DNA of 47,050 bases from Pyrinomonadaceae bacterium MAG19_C2-C3. GTDB lineage: Bacteria > Acidobacteriota > Blastocatellia > Pyrinomonadales > Pyrinomonadaceae. The notes below the pieces were generated by a model. That model did no database searches and was not told the origin of the DNA. It saw only the letters and a program-made list of their open reading frames with translations. Below are positions 15,497 to 24,641 of the stretch, in pieces; within the stretch, counting starts at the first letter, position 1; every line of letters begins with the position of its first letter. The stretch lies in NCBI GenBank assembly GCA_024330265.1, contig JANDLT010000039.1, positions 1 to 47,050 on the forward strand, read 5' to 3'. The translations under genes and the position numbers were made by a program.

Positions 15497-16405
15497 GTGA
15501 GAACTTTCAATCAAGCAGATGTTCCCGTTGCTATGCACACGGTTTTGACGAATCAACTCCCGTCGCTCTACGCCGCATTATTGAGTGAACGGGAGACGAC
15601 GATTAACGACGACACGCGCCCGATGTGCGTTCGTTTGCGCTCCGTTGACGAACTCCATTTCCTCGATTGGCAAGCGTGTCGGTTGCTCAAAATCGCAAAC
15701 ATTCCGTGCATACTTCACGTCGCGGAGCGCGCACCATCCCACGTTTGTGCGCGCATCGCCGCCCGCATCGCGTTTGACAACTCCGGCGATGATTTCAAAT
15801 CTGAAATCGAGCATTTGAAATCATCCGGCAATCAAGATGACGTTCCATGCAAGCGTGATGAAATCGTTTCATATCAGCCCGGCGTCATCCTTGAACGCTT
15901 CCTAAAAGTGCATGGCTGGTCGCGCATCTGGCACGACTATCTAACCAGCCGTGATGAACACTTGCCGCGCGTTCATGCCGGGCGCACGCTCGCCCATTCA
16001 TTCCCGCATGTTCGCACGGGCTTTATCACCGGCATTGATTTATTTCATCAAGGCAGTTTTTATCAGGCTCACGAAGATTGGGAATCATTGTGGATGCGGC
16101 TTGACGGGCGCGACACAAAGGAAAACATTGAACGCCACGCGGCGCAGGGGTTGATTCAACTAAGCGGGGCGCACCTTCATCGTCTCAAAGGGCGTCACGC
16201 TCCCGCCGTTAAACTTTTCGGTGCGGCGACACGACATCTGCGGCGCGCCCTTGAACTTGACTGGCTCGACGTGCCACAGTTGCTCGATGCTTCCGCACAG
16301 ATTTTCGATTCTTGTCATTCACCCGAAGCCGCTCTTGATTTCATCGTAACGCCTTCTATTCCGCTTCGCCATACTCATACCGCCGTCGCGCGCAAACATC
16401 TTTAA
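15497..16405 (+). CDS. DUF309 domain protein with an extra N-terminal region
   Basis: A 302-residue frame starting at GTG; an ATG at 15533 is an alternative, and neither has a clear ribosome-binding site. The C-terminal half (about 170-255) is a DUF309 domain: FITGIDLFHQGSFYQAHEDW, then a second helix pair with AAQGLIQLSGAHLHRLKGRH. This family is helical, and its His/Glu motif (HEDWE) may bind a ligand or metal; no firm biochemical role is known to me. DUF309 proteins are usually about 150 residues, so the N-terminal half is extra and unrecognised. Residues 98-112 (DDFKSEIEHLKSSG) are encoded by an AT-rich repeat-like stretch, suggesting an in-frame insertion. Confidence 0.75.
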   Translation: MRTFNQADVPVAMHTVLTNQLPSLYAALLSERETTINDDTRPMCVRLRSVDELHFLDWQACRLLKIANIPCILHVAERAPSHVCARIAARIAFDNSGDDFKSEIEHLKSSGNQDDVPCKRDEIVSYQPGVILERFLKVHGWSRIWHDYLTSRDEHLPRVHAGRTLAHSFPHVRTGFITGIDLFHQGSFYQAHEDWESLWMRLDGRDTKENIERHAAQGLIQLSGAHLHRLKGRHAPAVKLFGAATRHLRRALELDWLDVPQLLDASAQIFDSCHSPEAALDFIVTPSIPLRHTHTAVARKHL

Positions 16406-16424
16406 GGTTCGTACACATCACATT

Positions 16425-17453
16425 TTGAATTACTCGATTCAGCATCAACTCGCCGCGCGTCCCTTCGTGCCACAGCGTTTATGGCGCGGCGGGCATCGCC
16501 AGACCATCGCCGCTTTTCTCTCGCGCCGTCATCGTCGCCTGTTGCGCGAAACGACGCCGGACGAAGCGCGTTACTTTCAAACCGAATCCGATGTGCAGGT
16601 TCTCGCTCATTGTCACTGGCAACAGACGCGCACCGCGCACCCGACGCTCATACTCGTTCACGGTCTCGAAGGCTCAAGCAACAGCGTCTATATGCTCGGC
16701 ACGGGGGCGAAGGCGTTCGCCTCCGGGTTCAATGTCGTTCGCTTGAACATGCGTAACTGCGGGGCGACCGAACACTTGACGCCGACGCTTTATAACAGCG
16801 GCTTGACCGATGATTTGCGCTTCGTGCTTTCGGAGTTGATAGAGCGCGACAAACTTTCACACAACATCTTTTGCGCCGGATTTTCGATGGGCGGGAACGT
16901 CGTGCTTAAACTCGCGGGCGAATACAGCGACGATGCGCCGCCCGCCCTCGCCGGATTTTGCGCCGTCTCGCCGTCGCTCGACTTGGCGGCGTGCGCGCGG
17001 CGCATCGAACATCCGTCGAACCGTCTCTATCAATCACGTTTCGTCAGAAGTTTGCGGCGACGTATGCGCCACAAGCACACGCTGTTTCCCGAAACTTACG
17101 ACATCAAAAACTTGCGCCGCATCCGCACCGTGCGCGACTTCGACGAACGCTTCACCGCTCCGCACTTCGGTTACGCCGACGCTTCCGACTACTACGCCCG
17201 CGCGAGTGCCTTACGCTTCATCGCCGCGATTCGTTTGCCGACGCTCATCCTGACCGCGCAAGATGACCCGTTCGTTCCCTTCGCTTCGTTCACCAACGCG
17301 GCGATTAGCGACAACCCGCACGTTCATCTGCTCGCCCCTTTGCACGGCGGTCACGTCGGTTTCATCGCCGCCCACGCCGAACCCGGCGGCGACCGTTTCT
17401 GGGCGGAACATCGCATCGTCGAATTCTTTGACTTGCTTTGCAAAGGAGAATGA
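16425..17453 (+). CDS. YheT-family alpha/beta hydrolase
   Basis: A 342-residue cytoplasmic hydrolase. It opens with the family signature FVPQRLWRGGHRQTI and shows the oxyanion strand LILVHGLEGSSNS, nucleophile Ser154 in GFSMGGNV, the acid in LTAQDDPFVP and the histidine in LHGGHVGF. The triad is complete. Family members (E. coli YheT, eukaryotic ABHD1/3-like) are esterases or lipases of uncertain substrate. The frame begins at TTG 19 bases after the DUF309 stop; no better start lies upstream of the conserved region, and AAGG is rather far (17 bases). It may share a transcript with the DUF309 gene. Confidence 0.88.
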   Translation: MNYSIQHQLAARPFVPQRLWRGGHRQTIAAFLSRRHRRLLRETTPDEARYFQTESDVQVLAHCHWQQTRTAHPTLILVHGLEGSSNSVYMLGTGAKAFASGFNVVRLNMRNCGATEHLTPTLYNSGLTDDLRFVLSELIERDKLSHNIFCAGFSMGGNVVLKLAGEYSDDAPPALAGFCAVSPSLDLAACARRIEHPSNRLYQSRFVRSLRRRMRHKHTLFPETYDIKNLRRIRTVRDFDERFTAPHFGYADASDYYARASALRFIAAIRLPTLILTAQDDPFVPFASFTNAAISDNPHVHLLAPLHGGHVGFIAAHAEPGGDRFWAEHRIVEFFDLLCKGE

Positions 17454-17555
17454 ACTTAATCTTTCAACCTTATTCGGGTTTTCACCGCGTGACGCATAAA
17501 GCATTGACGCTCTCACGTTCGCGCGAAGGCATTGACGTTTGCCGATTAACTTTTA

Positions 17556-19019
17556 ATGTTCACAATTTTTAACCTGTTCGCGGTTTTGCTGCTCGTCTTG
17601 GCAAACGGATTTTTCGTCGCCTCTGAATTTTCACTTGTCGGCGTGCGTCGTTCGCGTATCGTGGTGTTAGCCGAAACGGGCGACCGTCGCGCCATACGGC
17701 TACTCAATCTGGTTGACAACTTGAATGCCTATATCTCCGCGACGCAACTCGGCATCACTCTCTCGTCGCTCGCTCTCGGTTGGATTGGCGAACCGGCAGT
17801 CGCGCGCTTGCTTGAAGCACCGCTCGCCGGGCGCGTCTCTGACACTTTACTCCACACGATTTCCTTCGCCGTCGCGTTCACGATAATCACGTTTCTCCAC
17901 ATCGTGCTTGGCGAACTCGCTCCGAAAACCGTCGCGCTGGAAAGGGCGGAAAAGACCGCGCTGGCAATCGCCCTGCCGATGCAGCTTTTCTACAAAACTT
18001 TTTCTTATCCGATTCGCGTGCTTGATTGGGCGGGAACGAGAACCGTGCGTTTGTTCGGTTTGCAAGCTTCATCGGAACACGGCGCGAGTTATACACAGGA
18101 AGAATTGCGCCAGCTAATTGATGCATCGCACCGCAGCGGTCACATCGAACCGGAAGAACAACAACTCATCAACCGCGTCTTAGACTTCACCGATGCCGAA
18201 GTGCGCGAGGCGATGATTCCGCGCACCGAAGTCGTCGCCCTGTCCGTCACCGCGACGCTTGAGGAAACGGAACACACGTTTATCGAATCCGGTTTCTCGC
18301 GCCTGCCCGTCTATCGTGAACGACTTGATGAAATCGTCGGCGTGCTGTTTATGAAAGAACTGCTGCCGTTCATACGCTCCAATAATCAAAAACACAATGG
18401 CGTTGCCGCCCCGATTGATGCCGCACCCACGCCCAAACAAAGCATCGAAGAACACATCGCCGAGGAGCATCATGACGCGAAACAATTCAGCGTCGAAGCC
18501 CTGCTTCACCCGCCGATGTTCATTCCGGCGACCGCGCGCTTGGGTCGCGTCTTAACCGAGATGCAAGCCGCGCAAACTCATCTCGCGTTCGTGATAGACG
18601 AACACGGCGGCATCGAAGGCATACTGACGCTCGAAGATTTGCTGGAAGAAATCGTCGGTGAAATCAATGATGAATACGACGAAGAAGTTCGTCAACAAGT
18701 CACGCGCGAAGCCGACGGTTCATACATCCTCGCCGGAATGCTGGCGGTGCGCGACGCCAACCGTCATCTCAATTTAAGTTTGCCGGAAGATAGCGACTAC
18801 ACGACGATTGCCGGATTCTTACTCGCCCAAGCCGGAAACATGCTCACCGCTTCGGAAGTCGTCGAATACGACGGCGCGCGATTTACCGTCGAACACGTCG
18901 AAGGTCGCCGCATCACCAGCGTCCGCTTCACCCCGCCCGCCGACTCGGACGATACGATGCGACTCGCCAACGATACTGCTCGCCCCGACGAGCAAAAAGC
19001 AAAAGAGGCGCGCGGCTAA
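17556..19019 (+). CDS. CorC/HlyC-type membrane protein (CNNM, CBS pair, CorC_HlyC)
   Basis: A 487-residue inner-membrane protein of the hemolysin C/CorC family. The DUF21/CNNM domain (about 1-180) has hydrophobic segments at the N-terminus (LFAVLLLVLANGFFVASEF), around ISATQLGITLSSLALGWIG and in ISFAVAFTIITFLHIVLGEL. Then come two CBS domains (EAMIPRTEVVALS; LIPATARLGRVLTEM region with AFVIDEHGGIEGILTLEDLLEEIVG) and a C-terminal CorC_HlyC domain. An insertion of about 45 polar residues (NNQKHNGVAAPIDAAPTPKQ) separates the CBS units and is longer than usual. Homologues are linked to magnesium or other divalent metal homeostasis. Start ATG at 17556. Confidence 0.92.
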   Translation: MFTIFNLFAVLLLVLANGFFVASEFSLVGVRRSRIVVLAETGDRRAIRLLNLVDNLNAYISATQLGITLSSLALGWIGEPAVARLLEAPLAGRVSDTLLHTISFAVAFTIITFLHIVLGELAPKTVALERAEKTALAIALPMQLFYKTFSYPIRVLDWAGTRTVRLFGLQASSEHGASYTQEELRQLIDASHRSGHIEPEEQQLINRVLDFTDAEVREAMIPRTEVVALSVTATLEETEHTFIESGFSRLPVYRERLDEIVGVLFMKELLPFIRSNNQKHNGVAAPIDAAPTPKQSIEEHIAEEHHDAKQFSVEALLHPPMFIPATARLGRVLTEMQAAQTHLAFVIDEHGGIEGILTLEDLLEEIVGEINDEYDEEVRQQVTREADGSYILAGMLAVRDANRHLNLSLPEDSDYTTIAGFLLAQAGNMLTASEVVEYDGARFTVEHVEGRRITSVRFTPPADSDDTMRLANDTARPDEQKAKEARG

Positions 19020-19073
19020 ACTCCCAAGCCTTGTGCGCCTCTCGCATTTATACGAATCAACCTTCGTTTCTTT

Positions 19074-19291
19074 TTAGAATCTCACCTTACGCGGTAGAGC
19101 GGCTGTGCCGCCCGATGTGCGGAAAGGCTGTGCCTTTCCGACTCGCCCTCAGAAATTTATGGCGGCTACGCCGCCCACGTTGGAGGCATAGCCTCGAAGA
19201 CCTTTCACACGCCTGACGGTGAGTCGCAGACTCACCGCACATCAGGCGGCAAAGCCGCAAAACTTAGTTACCGCGTAAGGTGAGTTAGAAT
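19074..19291. mobile_element. Multi-hairpin element copy B1 with 7-bp flanking duplication
   Basis: Perfect 16-bp terminal inverted repeats: CTCACCTTACGCGGTA (19081-19096) and TACCGCGTAAGGTGAG (19269-19284). They are flanked by TTAGAAT on both sides (19074-19080 and 19285-19291), which looks like a target duplication. The interior is a row of short stems with 3-base loops: GCGGC/GCCGC, AAGGC/GCCTT, GGCGGC/GCCGCC, GAGGC/GCCTC, GAGTC/GACTC and GCGGC/GCCGC. It has no coding capacity. A second copy in opposite orientation lies at 20131-20345. It occupies the whole gap between the convergent genes ending at 19019 and 19293. Confidence 0.85.
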
Positions 19292-19292
19292 T

Positions 19293-20096
19293 TCACTTCT
19301 CGATTTTCTTCAATAACTTTTCCGCTTTATTACGGGCGATGAGCGGTATGCGTTCATCCGTCGTTAAGTCGCGCAAGATAACGGCGATTTGCCCTGTGTC
19401 CGAGATGCCGTTACGGGCGACGAGGATTTCCAGACGCTTCATGATGCCCGGTGCTTCGAGCGGTTGATTGGTGCGCGCGAGATTGATGTCGAATACAAAC
19501 AGGACTTGATCCATCACGCGGCGATACTCCGTCGCAAGCAGGGCGGCGTCGGGGTTTTTGGTGTAATTAAACTTCGCGGTTCGCGCCCGTCCGTCGCGTT
19601 GTAAATTGAAGGTACTCGTGCCGAGATGAGAAAAATCCTTTTCGGCTTGATAGCTTTCCGTTGAATTTAGAAAGTCGAGCTTCAGGAGCAAATCGTTGAT
19701 GCGCGACAGTGCGGTAGGCGAGATTGTGAACTGTTCGGTGTATGGCTCCGGCTCGTTGCGACGCTCAAAAGTGACGGTCGCTTTGCCTTCGGCGTCGTGT
19801 GTGACGCGGAACTTGGGGACGGTGAATTGCGGTTGCTCAAATTCGTAAGTGTATGTCGCCGGACTCGCATCATCGGCAACGGTTGAAGCAAGTACGGAGT
19901 CTGATTCTTGGCGCGCTTCGTCGTCGTGTTTAGTCAAGCCGCTTCGCGTATTGCTTTTGTTCGGCGTTTGAATCAGCGTGTCTGTTGATGGACGCGCGGT
20001 TGCTTTCGATTGCGCGAAGGCGTGCGGCGCACCGATGTTGGCGACAAAAATAATCGCCGCTAATAATCTCAAATTCGAGCGTTGAAACGACTTCAT
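19293..20096 (-). CDS. Secreted protein of unknown function
   Basis: About 267 residues from the ATG at 20096 (MKSFQRSNLRLL); a GTG five codons upstream is an alternative. A signal peptide (LRLLAAIIFVANIGAPHAFAQS) is followed by a polar low-complexity region (about 35-80), then a domain with strands such as YTYEFEQPQFTVPKFRVTHD and ATVTFERRNEPEPYTEQFTIS, and a helical C-terminus containing HEAT-like lines (RLEILVARNGISD, LRDLTTDERIPLIARNKAEKLL). No catalytic motif is evident. The gene is flanked on both sides by inverted copies of the same hairpin element. Probably periplasmic. Confidence 0.75.
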   Translation of the reverse strand: MKSFQRSNLRLLAAIIFVANIGAPHAFAQSKATARPSTDTLIQTPNKSNTRSGLTKHDDEARQESDSVLASTVADDASPATYTYEFEQPQFTVPKFRVTHDAEGKATVTFERRNEPEPYTEQFTISPTALSRINDLLLKLDFLNSTESYQAEKDFSHLGTSTFNLQRDGRARTAKFNYTKNPDAALLATEYRRVMDQVLFVFDINLARTNQPLEAPGIMKRLEILVARNGISDTGQIAVILRDLTTDERIPLIARNKAEKLLKKIEK

Positions 20097-20130
20097 ACTT
20101 TTCAAATTCACTTTTACTGCTTTCTTTATT

Positions 20131-20345
20131 ACTCACCTCACACGGTGTAAGTATTTTGCGGCTCTGCCGCCTGATGTGCGGTGGGGCTTCGCCTCACCGT
20201 AGCGACACTCCCCTGACTTCTTCGAGGCTGCGCCTCGAACGCGGGCGGCGCAGCCGCCATAATTTTCCGGGCGAGTCGGAAAGGCATAGCGTTTCCGCAC
20301 ATCAGGCGGCAGAGCCGCAAAACTTCACCCACCGCGTAAGGTAAA
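20131..20345. repeat. Multi-hairpin element copy B2, inverted relative to B1
   Basis: The order of modules equals that of B1 read on the other strand: terminal arm, GCGGC hairpin, GATGTGCGG, then a variable hairpin, CGAGGC/GCCTCG, GGCGGC/GCCGCC, an AAAGGC/GCGTTT stem, GCGGC/GCCGC and the other terminal arm (CCGCGTAAGGTAAAT). The ends are imperfect inverted repeats (ACTCACCTCACACGGTG against ATTTACCTTACGCGGTG) and no clear target duplication remains. It fills most of the 253-base gap between the secreted protein gene and smc. Confidence 0.82.
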
Positions 20346-20349
20346 TTCC

Positions 20350-23300
20350 CTATTCAAACTTCGCCGATACGAGTTTCGAGATTCCGGCGTCTTGCATCGT
20401 CACACCGTAGAGAGCGCGTGCGACTTCCATTGTGCGCTTGTTGTGTGTGATGACGATGAATTGCGTGTGCTGGCTCATCTCGGCAATCTTTTTGGTGAAG
20501 CGTCCGATGTTGGCTTCATCAAGCGGCGCGTCAACCTCATCGAGCAGACAGAACGGTGACGGGCGATAACGAAAAACGGCAATCAATAACGCGAGTGCCG
20601 CCATCGCTTTTTCGCCGCCCGATAGGAGCAGGACGTTTTGCAGACGCTTCCCCGGAGGTTGCGCGATGATGTCAATCCCGGATTCTAAAACGTCCTGCGT
20701 ATCAATCAACGTCATCTCGCCGCGCCCGCCGCCGAAGAGTTCCGCGAACAGTTCACCGAAGTTACGATTGACCGCTTCAAAGGCTTCGCGGAAGCGTTCG
20801 CGCGAACGACGTTTGATTTCGCGCAAAGCTTCTTCCGTCGAATTGATACCGTCAACGATGTCCTGACGTTGCTTGATTAAAAACTCCAGACGCCCCTCGG
20901 CTTCCGCGAGTTCTTCGAGTGCCATCATGTTGACCGCGCCGAGATTCTCGATTCGCACGCGCAGTTCTTCGATGCGTGAACGCGAGGCGGCGACATCGAA
21001 GTTCGCGCTTGCTTCATCATCAACAACCTTCGCCAGTTCATCTAAACTTACGGCAAGTTCCGTCATACAGGCTTCGCGCATGTAGTTAAGTCGCGCACTC
21101 GTTTCGGCTTGACTTACGGCGAGAGCCGAACGCATATCGCGTGCGGCGGCGGCGCGGGCGTGAAGTTCGTTTAGTGTCGCGGCGAATAAATCGGCTTGCT
21201 CACGGGCTTCAAACAGTTCGTGCGCGCGGGCTTCGACGAGTTGTTCCTGCGCCGTTTGTTGTTCGTCGTAAGTCGCGGCGTTGGCTTCAATCGCCCGGAG
21301 TTCCGCTTGAAGTTCGGAGAGACGGCGCGTTCCCGTATCGGCTTCCGCCGCGAAGCGTTCGAGGCGGTGTTCGAGGTCGTTAATCTCGACTTCGATGCGG
21401 CGCAAATCCGTTGCCGCCGCGCGTCGCCGTTCGGCTGCGGTTGCCGCCGCCGCCCGCGTCTCGCTCAAAGTCTCGCCTTCACTTTCCGCCGCACGCCGAC
21501 GCGCCGCAAGTGCGGTTGTGACTTGCGCGACCTGTGCCGTCACCGCTTGTCTGGCGGCTTGTGCGGCTTGTGCGTCACGCTCGGCGGTGTGGCGGCGTTC
21601 CTCTAATTCTTTGATTTCTGCGGCAAGGCGCGCGGTGTCATCGGCGACGACGCGCAGGTGGCGCGCGGCGCGTTCGATGTCGGCGCGCAAGCGAGTCTCG
21701 TTCATCTCCGATTGCACGACATCGCGTTCCGCCCGCCCGACGACTTCATTCAACAATACAACCGCGTCTTCGAGTTCACCGACGCGCGCATTCGCCGCGT
21801 CCATTTCCGCTTTCGCCGTTTCGAGTTCGCTTTCCAAATCGGCAACCCGAATTTCGAGTTCGCGCATCTCGCGCTTGAAGGAAAGCAATCCGGCATCGCG
21901 TTCGCTGTCGGTGGTCAAAGTGTTTCCGGCGAGGATGAGCGCGCCGCCCATCACGCATTCGCCGCCGAGAGTGACAAAGGTTGCACCCGTGGCGAGCGAC
22001 TCTGCCATCGCCGTCTCAAGTGACGCGACGATGCGGGCGTTCATCTCACGCGGCAACGCACGCTCAAGCACACCGATGATTTCCGGCGACGCGCCGAGCA
22101 ATGAAACAAGACGCGGCGCATCGTCGGTTTTACCTTTTGCTTTACCGTTCGATTTAATGTTCGGAGATTTGTTGTTTGACGATTTATCGTATAGCTTGTC
22201 GCTTGTGTTTGCGCGGTCACTCGTCTTTACGATTTCATCATCCGCGTCCAGCACGGCGGTTGCCGATGCGCCGTTGCCGGTAGTCGTCGCGCGTCGCCCG
22301 CGCCGGGTTTTGGAAGCGGAAACTTCATCATCGCCACTCGCACCGCGCAAGCCTGTGACGAGAAAGTTAGCCTGTCCCGCGTCGTTTGCTTCAAGCCACG
22401 CGGCGGCGCGCAGCGCATCATCCGGCGTCGGCACGATGACGGCTTGAAGATACGCTCCGATAATCGTTTCAACCGCTTTCTCGTATCGCGGTTCGACGCG
22501 CAATTCGTCCGCGAGTGTGCCGCGATGCGTGAAGTTTTTTTCATCCGTCACGGCGGTGAACAATTTCTGCACGGCTTCGGAATAGAGCGCGCGGCGGCTG
22601 TCGAGTTCGGCAAGCGCGTCAAGGCGATGCCGCACTTGAACGTATTCGTTCTGCACCGCGAGATGTGTGTTCGCGGCTTCGTGCGCCGCCCCACGCGCCT
22701 CTGTGATGGCGACGGTCGCGGCTTCGCGTTCGTCAAGCAAACCCGCGAGCCGCGCACGAGATTGCTTCATCGTCGCATCGAGTTCGGCGGCTTCGCGCTC
22801 GGCGGTTTCGTGCGCGGTGTGCGCGCGTTCGCCTTCGCGCTCTAAACCTTCTGCCTGAAAACGCAGACGGTCGAGGGCGGCATCGAGTTGACGCCCGATT
22901 TCCAATAAACGTTCGGCAACGGCGGTGTGCGTCAAAAGTTCGTGACGCAGTTTTTCGATTTCGGTTTCGACTCCGGCGACTTCCGCGAGACTCGCGGCGT
23001 AAGCGGCTTCGGCAATTTGCAAAAGGCGTGCGGCGTCTTCGCTCGAAGCGCGCAATTCGACTTCTCCGGCGCGCAAGTTTTCGGCTTCGCCCACGCGCTG
23101 TGTCAGACGTTCGCGCAGCGTCAGGCTTTCGTTGCGAACGAGGGCGAGACGTTCATCAAGGGATGTCGCCTGCTGTTCTTTATAAGCGAACTCGCGCGCC
23201 TGACGGTCGCGTTGAAGCATCGCATCGGAAGCCCGCAGACGTTCGGCGGCAAGACGTTCTTCGCTTTCGCGTGCCAACGCCGTCGCTTCGCGCGCCGCCG

Positions 23301-24336
23301 TTTCACTCGCGGCTAGTTCAGCAACGAGGATTTGTTCTTCTTCATGCGCCGCCGCGAGATGTCCGCGCAAGTCTTCAAGCGTGCGGGTTAAAGTGTGGTA
23401 ATCGGCTTTATAAACTTGGCGTAAAAGTTCGCGCAGTTCATCGCGCAGTTGGACGAAGCGTCGTGCCTTCGCTGCCTGACGGCGAAGGCTTCCGGCTTGA
23501 CGTTCGATTTCCGAAACGATGTCGGCGACGCGATTGAGATTGCCGCGCGCACCTTCGAGGCGGGCTTCGACCGCGCGTTGACGCACGCGGAACTTGGTGA
23601 TTCCGGCGGCTTCCTCAATCAACACGCGCCTGTCCATCGGCTTCGCGGAGAGAATCTGCCCGATGCGTCCCTGCTCGATAATCGCGTAGTGCGCTCCTGA
23701 CAAACCCGTGCCGGAAAACAGATCCTGAATGTCGCGCAAACGACACTGGCGATTGTTGAGCAAGTATTCGCTTTCGCCGGAACGATACAAACGCCGCGTG
23801 ACCGACACGGTTTCGCCGGGCGCGAACTCAAGCGATGTTTTCGCCGCCCGCCAATGTCTGCGCCCACGCGCCTTCGTCATCGCCGCCGATGCTTCGCCTC
23901 TCGCATCGCGGTCAATCGTCTCAGTCGCTTCGCCCGAATCAACCATCGCGGAGTCCGTCGTCTCCGCGTTCGCGGCAAGCATCGCCGCGTGGTCTTCGCC
24001 GTGACTTTCTTCATCAATACCTTCGAGCGTGGAATCAATCTCACCGATGCCTTCGATGTCTTCATCCGAATCGGTGCGAACGAGATGCAGCACGACTTCC
24101 GCCATGCCGCTGGCGGCACGATTGCGCGTTCCGGCAAAGATGACATCTTTCATTTCCGCGCCGCGCAAACTCTTGGCGCGTTGTTCGCCCAAGACCCACG
24201 CGATGCCCTCCGCGACGTTACTTTTCCCGCAGCCGTTAGGTCCGACGACTGCGGTGATGCCGTCCGTGAAAACGAGTTCGGTGTGGTCGGCGAAGGATTT
24301 GAAGCCGGTGATTTCTAACTTCTGGAGTCTGAACAT
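20350..24336 (-). CDS. smc: Chromosome segregation protein SMC, with two long insertions
   Basis: About 1328 residues from the ATG at 24336 (MFRLQKLEITGFKSF); 18 further upstream codons are not conserved-looking. The Walker A motif is GPNGCGKS (32-39), the C-terminal signature is LLSGGEKAMAALALL, and Walker B is FCLLDEVDAPLDEANIGRF. Two long coiled-coil arms flank the hinge (YEKAVETIIGAYLQAVIVPT and GGECVMGGALILAGNTL). Bacterial SMC is usually about 1150-1200 residues. The excess comes from an acidic insert in the N-terminal head (about 90-165, rich in Asp, Glu, Ala) and a Ser/Asn/Lys-rich insert in the hinge (about 669-742, including SNNKSPNIKSNGKAKGK). The hinge insert has more AT-rich codons than its surroundings. 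SMC folds and segregates the chromosome; ScpA/ScpB are not in the window. Confidence 0.95.
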   Translation of the reverse strand: MFRLQKLEITGFKSFADHTELVFTDGITAVVGPNGCGKSNVAEGIAWVLGEQRAKSLRGAEMKDVIFAGTRNRAASGMAEVVLHLVRTDSDEDIEGIGEIDSTLEGIDEESHGEDHAAMLAANAETTDSAMVDSGEATETIDRDARGEASAAMTKARGRRHWRAAKTSLEFAPGETVSVTRRLYRSGESEYLLNNRQCRLRDIQDLFSGTGLSGAHYAIIEQGRIGQILSAKPMDRRVLIEEAAGITKFRVRQRAVEARLEGARGNLNRVADIVSEIERQAGSLRRQAAKARRFVQLRDELRELLRQVYKADYHTLTRTLEDLRGHLAAAHEEEQILVAELAASETAAREATALARESEERLAAERLRASDAMLQRDRQAREFAYKEQQATSLDERLALVRNESLTLRERLTQRVGEAENLRAGEVELRASSEDAARLLQIAEAAYAASLAEVAGVETEIEKLRHELLTHTAVAERLLEIGRQLDAALDRLRFQAEGLEREGERAHTAHETAEREAAELDATMKQSRARLAGLLDEREAATVAITEARGAAHEAANTHLAVQNEYVQVRHRLDALAELDSRRALYSEAVQKLFTAVTDEKNFTHRGTLADELRVEPRYEKAVETIIGAYLQAVIVPTPDDALRAAAWLEANDAGQANFLVTGLRGASGDDEVSASKTRRGRRATTTGNGASATAVLDADDEIVKTSDRANTSDKLYDKSSNNKSPNIKSNGKAKGKTDDAPRLVSLLGASPEIIGVLERALPREMNARIVASLETAMAESLATGATFVTLGGECVMGGALILAGNTLTTDSERDAGLLSFKREMRELEIRVADLESELETAKAEMDAANARVGELEDAVVLLNEVVGRAERDVVQSEMNETRLRADIERAARHLRVVADDTARLAAEIKELEERRHTAERDAQAAQAARQAVTAQVAQVTTALAARRRAAESEGETLSETRAAAATAAERRRAAATDLRRIEVEINDLEHRLERFAAEADTGTRRLSELQAELRAIEANAATYDEQQTAQEQLVEARAHELFEAREQADLFAATLNELHARAAAARDMRSALAVSQAETSARLNYMREACMTELAVSLDELAKVVDDEASANFDVAASRSRIEELRVRIENLGAVNMMALEELAEAEGRLEFLIKQRQDIVDGINSTEEALREIKRRSRERFREAFEAVNRNFGELFAELFGGGRGEMTLIDTQDVLESGIDIIAQPPGKRLQNVLLLSGGEKAMAALALLIAVFRYRPSPFCLLDEVDAPLDEANIGRFTKKIAEMSQHTQFIVITHNKRTMEVARALYGVTMQDAGISKLVSAKFE

Positions 24337-24533
24337 TTTTCGATTCGCTAAGTTAAGTTTAGTGTGATTTTGCGGAAGATACTGAAACACAGGAAACGGG
24401 TCAAAGGCGCGATTCTTAGTGTCCTGCTTGGGAGTCTCACACTATATGTTGGAGTCTCAAACGGTGTCAAACATGCTTCTTTGAACCGTGAGGCATTTGA
24501 TTTTCGAGTAATCCAAGCTTTGATGTTCGCCTC

Positions 24534-24633
24534 AAATGCGATGAGCGCGCGGCATACTCGCTTTGAGAATACGCCGCGCGCTCATCGCATTTTTATCTTG
24601 ATGAAACGCCCGCCATAAAGCGATGGGCGTTTC
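24534..24633. terminator. Two hairpins between the M36 protease gene and smc
   Basis: 24534-24592 is a perfect 20-bp inverted repeat (AAATGCGATGAGCGCGCGGC and its complement) with a 19-base loop, followed on the plus strand by TTTTA. 24603-24633 is a 9-bp stem (GAAACGCCC/GGGCGTTTC) starting ten bases past the protease stop. Together they probably end the protease transcript. The rest of the 305-base gap 24337-24641 holds only a direct repeat GGAGTCTCA (about 24431 and 24452) and the upstream region of smc; no gene is seen. Confidence 0.7.
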
Positions 24634-24641
24634 TCAATTCG

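Noticed and set aside
21395..22447. A 350-codon open frame on the plus strand opposite smc
   Set aside because: The translation is low-complexity Arg/Ser/Ala, it lies antisense to strongly conserved SMC coding sequence, and no start signal supports it.
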